A stretch of DNA of 64,000 nucleotides from Membranihabitans maritimus (GCF_021729145.1 NZ_JAJSLW010000001.1:372001-436000), one strand, 5' to 3'; positions 29,042-38,708 are shown, counted from the first letter of the stretch. Notes: a model not told the origin generated them from the letters alone. Numbers and translations are program-made.

Positions 29042-29120
29042 AACTATACTATCAGAGAATTCGCATATAAGTAAAAATTTTGTAATTTTATTGCTTTTAA
29101 AATAAATATTTCAATTACAG

Positions 29121-29606
29121 ATGAAAAATAAGAACAATGTGTCTTTTTATTTATTCTATGGAATTGTATTTCTTTTAGCTGGCATAGGTGCAATAGGCCT
29201 ATTATTTTATATTAGTTTGGGAGAAAAGAAAATTACATTTGAAATTTTGCGGAAAGGATTATTATTTGGTGTCCTGTTCGGAATCGGAGAAGTATTTTGG
29301 CTTAGAGGCCAACTGGATAAGTTGGTAAAAACTAAAAAAAATAAAATCCAGAATATTGAAAAGTTCTTCATTGATTCCGGAGCAGGATTATGGGTCACCA
29401 TTGCTATGTTTGCACCCTGGGTGCTTTCCCATATTGGTATCTATTTGTCGATCACATTTCTTCGAAACGTTGCTAATTCGCAAATATACATCTGGGGATT
29501 TTTGGTATCCACCTTGTTTGGTATTCTAACTTATTTCCTAATCGGTTTAGAGGCGAATCAACAACAGTTCAAAAATTATTTCAAAAGGAATAGGATCTCA
29601 TTTTGA
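29121..29606 (+). CDS. Small membrane protein of unknown function
   Basis: 161 residues with four predicted membrane segments (about 8-30, 44-60, 88-112 and 122-145) separated by a Lys-rich cytosolic loop (KLVKTKKNKIQNIEK). The C-terminus is basic. ATG start. No family recognised. It lies 79 bases after the decayed toxin and stands alone. Confidence 0.6.
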   Translation: MKNKNNVSFYLFYGIVFLLAGIGAIGLLFYISLGEKKITFEILRKGLLFGVLFGIGEVFWLRGQLDKLVKTKKNKIQNIEKFFIDSGAGLWVTIAMFAPWVLSHIGIYLSITFLRNVANSQIYIWGFLVSTLFGILTYFLIGLEANQQQFKNYFKRNRISF

Positions 29607-29647
29607 ATAGTGCCCATGGTTGTATAAACGGCAACGTACACAAACTA

Positions 29648-30523
29648 TCAGAATAACATATTCTCTCCTGGTATGCCCAAATCAAGATCCAGTTCGTTAT
29701 TAACCTTTTTTATAAAATATTTAGCCAACATAGGAGATGATAATTCCAGATTTTGATGTACGAAAAATAGCACCCGGTTAATTCCTTGTTGCTTCCAGCT
29801 TTTCAATCTTTTTATCCATTCATCCAACCGTTTATAATCACCGTCGAAATTGGCACCCGTAAACCGGACAAAAGCAATCGAATTTGTGAGTCGCATATGC
29901 AGCATATCTCTCCTGCCGGCAGCATCAGTAATAATATGGGATACATCCTTTTCTTCCATTAATTTATACAGTGGTTCCATATCGGTATTACCATTGTACC
30001 AGTCGGGATGTCTGAGCTCCACAGCAAGTGAAAATTCTTCTGGCCACTCCCGGATAAAAGCCATTAAATCATTGTAGCTTTTAGGACTAAAAGTGGGATG
30101 CATCTGGAGAAAAATCGTAGACAATTTATGTTTTAAATGAGACATCTGGTTGATATAGCCTTCCACTTCTTCGCTGGTATCCTTCAACCTTTTGAAATGA
30201 CTAATCCGTTGGATAATTTTGGGTGCAAAACGAAAATGATCCGGTGTTTTTGCATACCAGTTTTCCACTACTTTTGTAGAGAAACGGCCGTAAAAAGTAG
30301 CGTTCAGTTCTATACTGTTAAATTGGCGCGAATAATACGTAAGTTCATCTTTTGTTCCCCGCGGATAAAAGTTTTTCAAATCTTTGCGGTTCCACTTTGC
30401 ACACCCTACATACATTTCAAATTCTCCGTTATCTGTCTCAGTAAGAACGGCTTTGGTATCCGGATGATCCGGGGGCAGGGTAAAATCAATATTCCCTGGG
30501 TCATCAACTTTTCCAAATTTCAT
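29648..30523 (-). CDS. DUF72 family protein
   Basis: 291 residues. Family segments: YVGCAKWNRKDLKNFYPRG, QFNSIELNATFYGRFSTKVV, PDHFRFAPKIIQRISH, FLQMHPTFSP, LAVELRHPDWYNG and VRFTGANFDGDYKRLDEW. The fold is a TIM barrel with conserved acidic and aromatic residues in a central pocket. No biochemical role is established for DUF72. It diverges from the sorbosone-dehydrogenase-like gene and has an ATG at 30523. Confidence 0.9.
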   Translation of the reverse strand: MKFGKVDDPGNIDFTLPPDHPDTKAVLTETDNGEFEMYVGCAKWNRKDLKNFYPRGTKDELTYYSRQFNSIELNATFYGRFSTKVVENWYAKTPDHFRFAPKIIQRISHFKRLKDTSEEVEGYINQMSHLKHKLSTIFLQMHPTFSPKSYNDLMAFIREWPEEFSLAVELRHPDWYNGNTDMEPLYKLMEEKDVSHIITDAAGRRDMLHMRLTNSIAFVRFTGANFDGDYKRLDEWIKRLKSWKQQGINRVLFFVHQNLELSSPMLAKYFIKKVNNELDLDLGIPGENMLF

Positions 30524-30590
30524 ATTCTATTTGTTTTGTTGTATTTGCAAACGAAATTACTTATTTTTAGGTAATTCGCGGATCGGCCTC

Positions 30591-30618
30591 TTCGTTTTAG
30601 TGGCGGTGAATAAGTTTG
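30591..30618 (+). promoter_or_regulatory. Candidate promoter of the sorbosone-dehydrogenase-like gene
   Basis: TAAGTTTG (30611-30618) fits the -7 consensus TAnnTTTG. A weak -33-like TTCG sits at 30591-30594. The leader would be about 60 nt to the ATG at 30687. Confidence 0.3.
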
Positions 30619-30686
30619 ACACGGTTTTATGTAACACAAGCGAACTATTGTAATCCTCCAACAGATCAATTAAAAACAACTTAAAA

Positions 30687-31988
30687 ATGAGCTCTTTAAA
30701 ATTTCTTTATTTTTTATTGTTGGGACTGTTTATTTCAAGCTGTACCCAACAATCACCCGATGCTCAACAAATAAAATTTCAGTTTGCTGTTAATAATGGA
30801 GGAATTACCCTCCCCGATAGTTTTCAGGCAGTGGTCGTAGCTGACAGCGTGGGTGCTGCCAGACATATAGCAGTAAATGACAATGGAGATATTTATGTGG
30901 CTTTACGATCGGCGCAAGACGGTAATGGTCTGGTTGCACTGCGGGATACTAACGGTGACGGGAAAGCCGACAGCACTGCCTATTTTGGTGAATACACAGG
31001 CACGGGGGTAAGAATTCACGACAATCACCTGTATTTCAGTTCCACCACAGCAGTCTACCGGTACCCTTTGAAGGATGAACAATTGGTCCCCGAAGGTGAG
31101 CCCGAAACAATTATCTCAGGATTTCCCGATCAAAATACCCACGCAGCCAAATCATTCACTTTTGATAACGAAGGGAATATCTATGTCAATGTAGGTGCCC
31201 CTTCCAATTCATGCCAGGAAGAGGCGCGTACTCCTGGTTCCTTGGGAATCGAGCCCTGCCCCCAACTTGAACGGCAGGCTGGAGTCTGGCAATTCAACGC
31301 TACGAAAACCGGCCAAACCCAGGTGGATGACGGCCATCGGTATGCTACGGGCATAAGAAACTCTGTTGCATTGAGATGGAGTTCCACCGCCAATGCCTTA
31401 TACTCAGTGCAACACGGCAGAGATCAGCTAAGCACCTTATGGCCGGATTACTTTGACAACAAACAATCGGCATTATTACCATCGGAAGATTTTTTATTAA
31501 TAAAAGACGGATCAAATTTCGGATGGCCTTATACGTATTACGACTGGCAAAAAGATCAAAGAATATTAGCACCTGAATATGGAGGAGATGGTGAAAAGAC
31601 TCCTGAAGCAGGGAAGTACCAAGATCCTATTATGACTTTTCCCGGACACTGGGCACCTAATGATGTATTGTTTTATTCCGGTGAACAGTTTCCGGAGTCA
31701 TATGGAAGCGGTGCTTTTATTGCATTTCATGGCAGTTGGAACAGGGCTCCGGAGCCTCAGGCCGGGTACAAAGTTGTATTTGTTCCATTTTCAGGGGAAC
31801 TACCCTCCGGGGATTATAAAGTTTTTGCCGATAATTTTGCCGGGAAAGAATCTTTTACTTCCCCCTCTGATGCCAAACACCGCCCAATGGGATTAGCAGT
31901 GGGACCGGATGGATCATTATACATCACTGATTCGGCAAAAGGGAAAATATGGAGGATCCTATATACTGGAGGGGAGGAGATGATGTAG
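30687..31988 (+). CDS. Sorbosone/glucose dehydrogenase-like PQQ beta-propeller lipoprotein
   Basis: 433 residues. The lipobox cysteine is at residue 19 (GLFISSC). The body is a six-bladed propeller of the glucose/sorbosone dehydrogenase family: DNGDIYVALR, NTHAAKSFTFDNEGNIYVN, RYATGIRNSVALRW, SVQHGRDQL, DGSNFGWPYTYYDW, GSGAFIAFHGSWNR and a closing PMGLAVGPDGSLYITDSAKG. Relatives oxidise sugars or sugar alcohols with PQQ in the periplasm, though many homologues are untested. No cytochrome partner is adjacent. It converges with the Spy-like gene across a strong terminator. Confidence 0.85.
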   Translation: MSSLKFLYFLLLGLFISSCTQQSPDAQQIKFQFAVNNGGITLPDSFQAVVVADSVGAARHIAVNDNGDIYVALRSAQDGNGLVALRDTNGDGKADSTAYFGEYTGTGVRIHDNHLYFSSTTAVYRYPLKDEQLVPEGEPETIISGFPDQNTHAAKSFTFDNEGNIYVNVGAPSNSCQEEARTPGSLGIEPCPQLERQAGVWQFNATKTGQTQVDDGHRYATGIRNSVALRWSSTANALYSVQHGRDQLSTLWPDYFDNKQSALLPSEDFLLIKDGSNFGWPYTYYDWQKDQRILAPEYGGDGEKTPEAGKYQDPIMTFPGHWAPNDVLFYSGEQFPESYGSGAFIAFHGSWNRAPEPQAGYKVVFVPFSGELPSGDYKVFADNFAGKESFTSPSDAKHRPMGLAVGPDGSLYITDSAKGKIWRILYTGGEEMM

Positions 31989-32020
31989 AGGGATAACTGT
32001 AAACGATATAAAATGAATGT

Positions 32021-32055
32021 AAAAAACCCGGGGAAACGTATTCGCCCGGGTTTAA
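32021..32055. terminator. Bidirectional terminator between convergent genes
   Basis: A perfect 9-bp stem, AAACCCGGG (32024-32032) with CCCGGGTTT (32045-32053). On the minus strand it is followed by a run of six T, so it should end transcripts of the Spy-like gene well. On the plus strand the tail is shorter (TTTAAAT). Confidence 0.8.
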
Positions 32056-32106
32056 ATCAATCTACTACCACTATAAATTTATTGTTCTTTGGGAATTATC
32101 TTTTAA

Positions 32107-32484
32107 TTAACGGTTTCTACCCCCTCCTCTCGGGCCCCTTTTCCTCCGTTCCTGAAATCTTTCCTTCATAATTTCTTTATACTGCTCCATTTGTTCTTCA
32201 GACAGGAACTCACTCATTGAAGCTTCCTGTTCTTCCCGCAACTCCTTGAATTCTTCTCTCATCGCCTGGCGATCTTCACGTGCACCTTCCCTTAAATCCT
32301 TCATTTTTTCGCGAAATTCTTCATTGAGCTTCTTCAAATCCGCGACCTGATCTTCTGATAGTTTGAGTTCTTCTGCCAGTTTTTCATAATCAGGACCCTG
32401 GTCACCTCCTCTCTGTGCAAAAGAATTTTGAAAAGAAATGAGAGTAATAACTAAAACGGCTGCTAATACGATTACTTTTTTCAT
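32107..32484 (-). CDS. Spy/CpxP-like periplasmic protein (LTxxQ-type)
   Basis: 125 residues with a signal peptide (about 1-23, ending NSFAQ). The mature protein is highly charged and helical. It has the two LTxxQ-like sites, LKLSEDQV and FLSEEQMEQY, separated by a long Glu/Arg coiled coil (DLREGAREDRQAMREEFKEL). The tail is Arg/Gly-rich (RRKRGPRGGGRNR). Spy and CpxP relatives are envelope-stress chaperones or sensors; this role is inferred from the family. Confidence 0.75.
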   Translation of the reverse strand: MKKVIVLAAVLVITLISFQNSFAQRGGDQGPDYEKLAEELKLSEDQVADLKKLNEEFREKMKDLREGAREDRQAMREEFKELREEQEASMSEFLSEEQMEQYKEIMKERFQERRKRGPRGGGRNR

Positions 32485-32574
32485 CTTTTAATTTTTTTTA
32501 TTTAGTGTTAAGATGAAAAAAGTGGTAGTTGGTTTAATGGGATTTTATATATGAAAGCTAAAAATCTGTTAATA

Positions 32575-32910
32575 TTAAAGTTCCTCCAATACCGAAGTTC
32601 CCTTCCCCTTTCCTCCAGAAGTCCACTCCCAGTCTTCCAGAAGTTGAATTTTACCATTAGCCAGGACAACTGGTTTTGAGTGACAAATTCCAGTTTTTAT
32701 TTCACCGTGTTTATTGACCTGGTGGTATCGCATATCGATATTTCCCCGGGGATCAACCAGTCCAATTAAATGGCCGGCGAGAATATTTGCACCACTATAT
32801 TTACAAGTGAGAATATTACCTTCCTGGCTGTAGTGAAAGATAAGATCTTCTGAGACCTCCCCGTTTTTAGAATTTTTTAGCGGACGGAATTTTCGATTAT
32901 TGTAATTCAA
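32575..32910 (-). CDS. Conserved small protein of unknown function
   Basis: 111 residues from a TTG start, 4 bases after the DUF1080 gene's stop codon, with AAGGAA upstream. Sequence elements GHLIGLVDPRGNIDMRYHQV and LLEDWEWTSGGKGKGTS recur in a widespread family of small beta-rich proteins. Database entries of this kind often carry the name N-acetylglutamate synthase, but I see no GNAT acetyl-CoA motif, so I do not use it. Co-transcribed with the DUF1080 lipoprotein. Confidence 0.7.
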   Translation of the reverse strand: MNYNNRKFRPLKNSKNGEVSEDLIFHYSQEGNILTCKYSGANILAGHLIGLVDPRGNIDMRYHQVNKHGEIKTGICHSKPVVLANGKIQLLEDWEWTSGGKGKGTSVLEEL

Positions 32911-32914
32911 TATT

Positions 32915-33688
32915 TTATAATTCCTTGATCATGATGTTCTTGAACTCGACATAATTTCCGTGATCTTGAAGCGCTAAATGCCCTTTTCTAAAAGTACCAA
33001 AACCCTTATCTTCCCATTGTTTGAATTTACTATCCGCCAACATTTCCGCCCATTTATCCGTAAACATTTCCGTCTCGACCACTTTAGTCCCATTGAGATA
33101 GAATGTGAGCTGGCCATCATTTAGTTTTATCTCAGCAGTATTCCATTCTCCCGCCGGCTTAACCGTCTCCGGGGTAGCCGTAATCAAATCGTATAGGTCC
33201 CCAGCCCGATGCGTTACTATTTTAGCATCCGGATGACAAGAGTTATCGAGTATCTGCATTTCCGGTCCGGTATGATAGGTCTTTTCATTTCCTTCCTGAA
33301 CATTAAAAATAATTCCTGAATTTCCACACTCTGATATTTTCCAATCCAGCTTGAGGTGATAGTTTTCAAACTCGGAATCCGTCAGAAGATCTCCTCCCTG
33401 GTCACTTTTTTCCGGGTCAAAAACTAATTTTCCATCCTTCGCTATCCAGTTTGGCCCTGCTTTTTCTTTATTAAATGTGTGCCAACCATCCAAAGACTTC
33501 CCATCAAATAATAATTTCCAACCATCATCCTGTTGGCTTTTTGTCAATGTATTTTCGCTTACTTCATTATTCATATTATCTCCCATACCCGCTTCTACTG
33601 TATCCGAAGAATTACTTTCGGTATTATTACACGCGAAAGCCAAAATTGTTAACATGCTAAAAGCCAAATATTTAATTACTCCTTTCAT
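32915..33688 (-). CDS. DUF1080 (3-keto-disaccharide hydrolase-like) lipoprotein
   Basis: 257 residues. The lipobox cysteine is at residue 20 (ILAFAC). A Ser/Asn/Glu-rich linker leads to a concanavalin-like jelly roll: DGWKLLFDGKSLDGWHTF, LDWKISECGNSGIIFNV, GPEMQILDNSCHPD, KPAGEWNTAEIKLNDGQL and GHLALQDHGNYVEFKNI, which are the DUF1080 hallmarks. Some members hydrolyse 3-keto-glycosides; others may only bind sugar. It forms a two-gene unit with the small protein at 32575-32910. Confidence 0.9.
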   Translation of the reverse strand: MKGVIKYLAFSMLTILAFACNNTESNSSDTVEAGMGDNMNNEVSENTLTKSQQDDGWKLLFDGKSLDGWHTFNKEKAGPNWIAKDGKLVFDPEKSDQGGDLLTDSEFENYHLKLDWKISECGNSGIIFNVQEGNEKTYHTGPEMQILDNSCHPDAKIVTHRAGDLYDLITATPETVKPAGEWNTAEIKLNDGQLTFYLNGTKVVETEMFTDKWAEMLADSKFKQWEDKGFGTFRKGHLALQDHGNYVEFKNIMIKEL

Positions 33689-33760
33689 AAAATTGTGGTT
33701 TAATTGGTCCCTTAAATTCCTTTTTAAATTATTCTACAAAGTAAATTAATTATTTAAAAA

Positions 33761-34810
33761 TCATAAACGAAATCCGTGAAATTCTTTGGCGAGTAGCAGT
33801 TTTAAATTGGCCAGCACAATTTCTCCCATTGTATGACATGAATCAAAAATTTTGCTCTTGTGGTGGTAAGCTAATTCTTCTTTCAATTGATCTACCTTGG
33901 CTCTAAACGAAAGATCATCATCCACCATTTTCTTGAGCAGCATATTCAGTTGATGGGCAGAGGTTTTTGCCCTTGCCGCAATGAGGCTTCGCTCTTCGAT
34001 TTGGTATTGTTTCACAGCCTCCGGGGCCATGTGTTTTATTCCCAAAAAAATAATCGGATTGTTTTCCTTGAAATATTGCGGCATGTAGAAACTCTTTCTT
34101 CCTTCATAGCTCTGCTGGTCAAAATCAATAGCCCTTATTCGATATTGGTTGCCCTCAATATCGGGTGTAATATCTATCACAAAATTGTAGGCGCGCATGT
34201 CACCCAATAACCGGATAAAGCACCGTTCATTGAATTTAACAAATTCCTTGGCAATACGCGTCTTATCAAAAGTGGTAATATCCATGTGGTAGCTCATAAA
34301 ATCATCCCCCGGTATACCCGCAATATGTTCCTCGATCAGTGTATCTTTGTCTACTAAATAAGTTATTCTATTCGGGGATAAAATATGCTCCAACTCCAGC
34401 CCGTAAATTCGCGAAGCATCGGCCACCTTTATATAAAAATGATCGTAATTATCATTGAGCTTATTAATAATTCGTACCCTAAAAGGCTTTGTGTTTCCAA
34501 AAGTACAAAAATCGATTCTCGCTACTGAAAGGTGTTCCATTACAGAGAAATCTCCATCTGTTTTCAGAATCGCGTATATTTTAGTCAGGGCCTCGTGCAA
34601 ATCCTTTGTATCAGACTCCTCAAAGAAAACGGTTTCCCACATGGTCTCTCTTCCGTGGAGGTCAATAAGGGGTATGGACGAAGTAAACCTGTGCAACTCC
34701 TGGTATTGAATAGGTAGCGAATGATTACGGCCATACTTCTTCAGGTAAGAATCCAGGCCCTTGCTTATCTCAAATGGTACTTTCTTCCTTGAAGGAACAT
34801 CTCCGATCAT
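33761..34810 (-). CDS. Unknown cytosolic protein with kinase-like motifs
   Basis: 349 residues, no signal peptide. No named family is recognised. Several segments follow the order of a protein-kinase/aminoglycoside-kinase fold: FYIKVADAS (about 125-133; Lys128 as the ATP-site lysine), LIEEHIAGIPG (about 158-168; hinge-like), LLGDMRAYNFVID (201-213; catalytic loop pattern D..N) and RAIDFDQ (226-232; metal-binding Asp). The rest is helical, with a DDLSFRAKVDQLKEELAYH coiled segment near the C-terminus. Kinase activity is inference only. It diverges from the Wzz-like gene. Confidence 0.6.
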   Translation of the reverse strand: MIGDVPSRKKVPFEISKGLDSYLKKYGRNHSLPIQYQELHRFTSSIPLIDLHGRETMWETVFFEESDTKDLHEALTKIYAILKTDGDFSVMEHLSVARIDFCTFGNTKPFRVRIINKLNDNYDHFYIKVADASRIYGLELEHILSPNRITYLVDKDTLIEEHIAGIPGDDFMSYHMDITTFDKTRIAKEFVKFNERCFIRLLGDMRAYNFVIDITPDIEGNQYRIRAIDFDQQSYEGRKSFYMPQYFKENNPIIFLGIKHMAPEAVKQYQIEERSLIAARAKTSAHQLNMLLKKMVDDDLSFRAKVDQLKEELAYHHKSKIFDSCHTMGEIVLANLKLLLAKEFHGFRL

Positions 34811-35011
34811 ATAACTCAGTTAGATTAAAACTAAATCCGGGTACTTCCGGACACCTATTTAAATCGTATTTTTGTAAAATAAGTTTCTAAAAACCCGGTT
34901 AACGGGATAAAATACAGATCATAGTTTCCGTTTTAAGCGGATTGAATGATTAAGTGAAACAAAAAACCGTGCCACAAAAATTAATTACTTTAGTCGTCTA
35001 AATATACATAT

Positions 35012-35998
35012 ATGGAAAATGAAAAAGAAGTAAGCTTCTTGCCCCTTGGAAAAATATTATGGCATTACAGGAAACTGTTGTTACTGACAGTTTTTATTGC
35101 CACTGTGGCCGGGGCTATCATTTCATTTTTACTCCCTGTTTACTACCAATCAACTGCCACAATTTACCCTGCGGAAATAACCTATGTAGAATCAACAGAC
35201 CTCATATATCGTCGCGGTAACATCACCGAATTCGGAGATACTGAAGAAGCGGAACAAATATTGGAATTATTCGGGTCGCAGGACTTTAAAATGAAAATTA
35301 TAAACTCTAATCAATTATTTGACCATTACAACATCAAAAAAGATTCAAAAACTTCCACCCATACAATACTCAATAAATACAATGGACTTATACGAGCTGA
35401 AAGATCGCGTTTCAATGCAGTAAAAATTTCTGTGAAGGACCAATCACCTGAAATGGCAGCAGAAATTGTAAATACTATCGTAGAACAACTGAATCTCTTT
35501 AGAAATAAAGTAATAAAAAAGCGAATCCAGTCCCACTACTCTGCTGTACAAAAGACCAAAGACAGCCTTCAAAATAAATTTCATTTATTAAAGGATAGTA
35601 TCTTTAAATTACAAGAGATTGGCCTGGTCAGCCAGATAGAAAGGGCGTCTTTATATGAAGCCTCTGGAAATGTAAGAGGTAATCAGGCTGCAATCAGTGA
35701 AATCATTAGTGTGAATAAAAAATACGGTAAAAAGTTTGATTTTATCGAAAATGAAATTGAATTTATTCAATCTCAGATACACACAATGGATAAGATCTTA
35801 CTCCAAATGAAAACCAATCTGGCTCCCAACTCATCACAACAGTTTATATTTGAAAAAGGTAACGTCCCGGACAAAAAACACAGCCCCAAAAGGTCACTTG
35901 TCGTTTTATTTACCATTTGTATTTCTGCCTTAATTGTTGTGATATATTTAGTTTTCAGAACCTGGTGGCCTGAATTAAAAAATCGACTGGAAACGTAA
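35012..35998 (+). CDS. Wzz-like polysaccharide chain-length/export protein
   Basis: 328 residues with the Wzz architecture: an N-terminal membrane helix (about 21-45), a large periplasmic part with a PVYYQSTATIYP segment and long coiled coils (about 150-270), and a C-terminal membrane helix (about 293-316; FTICISALIVVIYLVF). There is no cytosolic tyrosine-kinase domain. Such proteins set glycan chain length or form part of an export channel. The next gene, 7 bases away, is O-antigen-ligase-like, supporting a shared role in surface polysaccharide. Confidence 0.8.
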   Translation: MENEKEVSFLPLGKILWHYRKLLLLTVFIATVAGAIISFLLPVYYQSTATIYPAEITYVESTDLIYRRGNITEFGDTEEAEQILELFGSQDFKMKIINSNQLFDHYNIKKDSKTSTHTILNKYNGLIRAERSRFNAVKISVKDQSPEMAAEIVNTIVEQLNLFRNKVIKKRIQSHYSAVQKTKDSLQNKFHLLKDSIFKLQEIGLVSQIERASLYEASGNVRGNQAAISEIISVNKKYGKKFDFIENEIEFIQSQIHTMDKILLQMKTNLAPNSSQQFIFEKGNVPDKKHSPKRSLVVLFTICISALIVVIYLVFRTWWPELKNRLET

Positions 35999-36005
35999 TT
36001 AGAAC

Positions 36006-37418
36006 GTGAATGGTTTTCCCAAAATATCAAAAAAAGAAATAGTTCTCGTATGGGGCTTAGCGATAGCAATAATCTATTTTAGTTTGAGAATAGAAAAACC
36101 CTACCTCACGCTATTGACTATATTACCTATCCTTACTTATTTAGTATTTTTTAAAACCGAAGCTCTTTGGTGGGCCATTATTTTATTTACTCCTTTATCC
36201 ATTAACCTGGAAGAATACCTCAATGATCAATTAGGGTTGTTCATACCCACGGAAATAATACTGGCTTTGTTCTTTATACTTACACCGCTTTATTTTCTAA
36301 AATATCCTCCGGAGAAAAAATTTCTTCAGCACCCCATTTCTATTATTGTACTATTGATGCTTTCCTGGGGGCTGCTCACTTCCATCACTTCAGAACAAGT
36401 TTTTGTAAGCATCAAAAACTGGGTTTCACGAACATGGTATGTTTTACCACTTTTTTACTTAGGCAGCAAAATACTTAACACCACGCAAAAAAAAGAAAGG
36501 GTTTTGCTATTGTATACAATTTCATTTTCTGTGGTCGTACTGTATACTTTTTTGCGTTTGTATATGAACGGATTCCCCGAAAAAGCATCCCAATGGCTGA
36601 TGCAGCCTTTTTTCAAGGACCACACCATACTTGGAGCTGCATTGGGGTTAACGATACCATATGTCTACATGAAGGTATTTGAACAACCTATAAAAACCGG
36701 ACCAAAGGCATTTTGGATTTTGGGAGCTATTCTATTTACGCTTGTTCTCATATTCACTTATTCCCGTGCAGCTATATTATCCCTGGTAATAGCTGCAGCT
36801 GTTTACTTCATCGCCAGACTAAAAATATCGCTCAGGGTAATTTATTCCTTTTTAGCCGTGGCTTCCATTCTATTGGTTATAAATCGGCAAACACTTATTA
36901 ACCAACTATCCCAAAATAAAGCAGAATCCAGTGATCAGGTCGTAGAAAATATAGAATCTATAAGTAACATCACTACTGATGCTTCAAATGTGGAGCGCAT
37001 AAACAGATGGAATTCAGCCCTGGAAATGTGGAAAGAACGGCCTGTTTTTGGATGGGGGCCCGGAACATATCAATTTAATTATGCCCCTTTTCAAAATTCT
37101 AATGACCTTACCATAATAAGCACTAATTTCGGCGATGTGGGTAACGCCCATAGTGAAGTGCTTGGAGCTCTGGCTGAATCGGGATTACCAGGTGCTATTT
37201 TTATGGTTTTATTTATTCTATTTGTGATTTTCTTTGGGTATAAAAATATACCACTAACTACGGGCAAAGATAAATTGGTATTAACTTCTTCTTTACTTGG
37301 CTTCATAGCTTATTTCGCACATGGAATGCTCAATAATTTCCTGACCTCCGATAAGGCAGCTGTACCCGTTTGGATTTTTGCTTTAATAATAATTTTGTAC
37401 GACATTAAGAATAATTAA
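36006..37418 (+). CDS. O-antigen ligase/polymerase-like membrane protein (Wzy_C)
   Basis: 470 residues from a GTG start, with 10-12 predicted membrane helices. The large periplasmic loop holds the Wzy_C signature: ERINRWNSALEMWKERP, FGWGPGTYQFNYAPF and GNAHSEVLGALAESGLPGA, including the conserved His. Such proteins ligate or polymerise lipid-linked glycans on the periplasmic face. It is paired with the Wzz-like gene. No glycosyltransferase lies in the window, so the donor glycan must be made elsewhere. Confidence 0.85.
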   Translation: MNGFPKISKKEIVLVWGLAIAIIYFSLRIEKPYLTLLTILPILTYLVFFKTEALWWAIILFTPLSINLEEYLNDQLGLFIPTEIILALFFILTPLYFLKYPPEKKFLQHPISIIVLLMLSWGLLTSITSEQVFVSIKNWVSRTWYVLPLFYLGSKILNTTQKKERVLLLYTISFSVVVLYTFLRLYMNGFPEKASQWLMQPFFKDHTILGAALGLTIPYVYMKVFEQPIKTGPKAFWILGAILFTLVLIFTYSRAAILSLVIAAAVYFIARLKISLRVIYSFLAVASILLVINRQTLINQLSQNKAESSDQVVENIESISNITTDASNVERINRWNSALEMWKERPVFGWGPGTYQFNYAPFQNSNDLTIISTNFGDVGNAHSEVLGALAESGLPGAIFMVLFILFVIFFGYKNIPLTTGKDKLVLTSSLLGFIAYFAHGMLNNFLTSDKAAVPVWIFALIIILYDIKNN

Positions 37419-37484
37419 AGATTAAATAATAGTTAAGTTTTGTATTTTTTATCATTTTTGCGCTTTGAACAACTTCAGCAATAA

Positions 37485-38708
37485 ATGAAAATAAAAGGCA
37501 TAATCTTTACAAACCTTATTCTTTTTTGTACTGCAACTGGTATCATTTTTAATACTGATATTTATGGTCAAAAAGATTCAATTAAAGACAAGCCGCTGTT
37601 TGCTGAAGGTAATGGCATTAGTATTGTTTCTAAAGACAGTTTATACAAAGTAGATTTTGGATTTAGAATTCAAAATCGAGTTGATATAAATACAGAATCG
37701 CTCAGCGATTTTACTGTGCAAAATATCAGTGCCCAGGTAAGACGGTTCCGTTTAAAGTTTGATGGGTTCGTTTACGACCCGAACCTTACTTACAAAATTG
37801 AATTATCTCTTTCGGGTCGGGATCTCGGCAATACTCCTGGCAGAGTACCTCATGTTATAAGAGATGCTGTAATCAAATACAGATTTAACAAATTCTTTCA
37901 AATCTCTTTCGGCCAAAATAAATTGCCGGGGAACCTGGAACGATTAGTCTCTTCGGGAGATCTTCAATTAGTAGATAGATCTATAGTAAACTCACTACTT
38001 AATATTGACCGGGACATCGGATTCCAGGGTAAGTATACCATAAACCCAAATTCAGATAGATTATTGATATTACAAGGTGCAATAACTACGGGTGAAGGAA
38101 TGAATCGAGTGTTAGAAGTTAATAATGGTTTATCCTATACTTCTCGAATTGAATATTATCCCCTGGGAAAATTTAAATCCGATGGCGCGTATTTCGAAGG
38201 GGATTTGTTAGTTGAAGAATCTCCCAAGCTTATGGCAGGAATAGTATTCAATTACAATGCCTCAGCATATCAAAACGGAGGGCAAAGAGGTATCGACTTA
38301 TACGAAGAAAGAAATATTCGACACTGGATGGCCGATGTTATCCTTAAATATTCCGGATGGGCAATTCAGTCTGAATTTATAAAGCGTTTCAGCAATGACC
38401 CAATAACCACATCTCCCGATGTATCAGACATCGTTTATGTTTACAACGGGCAAGGATTTACTATCCAGGCTAGTAAATACTTTCCTTCTTCGTGGGAAGT
38501 TACCGGGCGGTTCAGCACTGTGGATCCTTTGGGTGAAGTAGAGGTTTTTGAACCGCAGCAAAGGCAATGGACCATTGGGATAAGTAGATATTTACGGGAC
38601 CACAATCTGAAAATTCAATCTGATCTTTCTTTAAATGAGAGAATTATGCCGAGTGGTGAAGAAAATAATAACTGGGCTTTGAGATTTCAAGTCGAATTAG
38701 GGATATAA
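37485..38708 (+). CDS. Outer-membrane porin of the OprP/OprO (phosphate-selective porin-like) type
   Basis: 407 residues, signal peptide about 1-28. The beta-barrel strands alternate polar and apolar residues and include FRIQNRVDINTE, RRFRLKFDGFVYDPNLTYKIEL, FQISFGQNKLPGNLERLVSS and a C-terminal strand ending in aromatic/aliphatic residues (WALRFQVELGI). The QNKLPG and RRFRLK segments are typical of this family. Selectivity for phosphate is not shown. It starts 66 bases after the ligase-like gene and could share its transcript. Confidence 0.82.
   Translation: MKIKGIIFTNLILFCTATGIIFNTDIYGQKDSIKDKPLFAEGNGISIVSKDSLYKVDFGFRIQNRVDINTESLSDFTVQNISAQVRRFRLKFDGFVYDPNLTYKIELSLSGRDLGNTPGRVPHVIRDAVIKYRFNKFFQISFGQNKLPGNLERLVSSGDLQLVDRSIVNSLLNIDRDIGFQGKYTINPNSDRLLILQGAITTGEGMNRVLEVNNGLSYTSRIEYYPLGKFKSDGAYFEGDLLVEESPKLMAGIVFNYNASAYQNGGQRGIDLYEERNIRHWMADVILKYSGWAIQSEFIKRFSNDPITTSPDVSDIVYVYNGQGFTIQASKYFPSSWEVTGRFSTVDPLGEVEVFEPQQRQWTIGISRYLRDHNLKIQSDLSLNERIMPSGEENNNWALRFQVELGI

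Noticed and set aside
32575-32910. Label N-acetylglutamate synthase for the 111-residue protein
   Set aside because: It lacks an acetyl-CoA binding motif and is too small. The name looks like a propagated database error.
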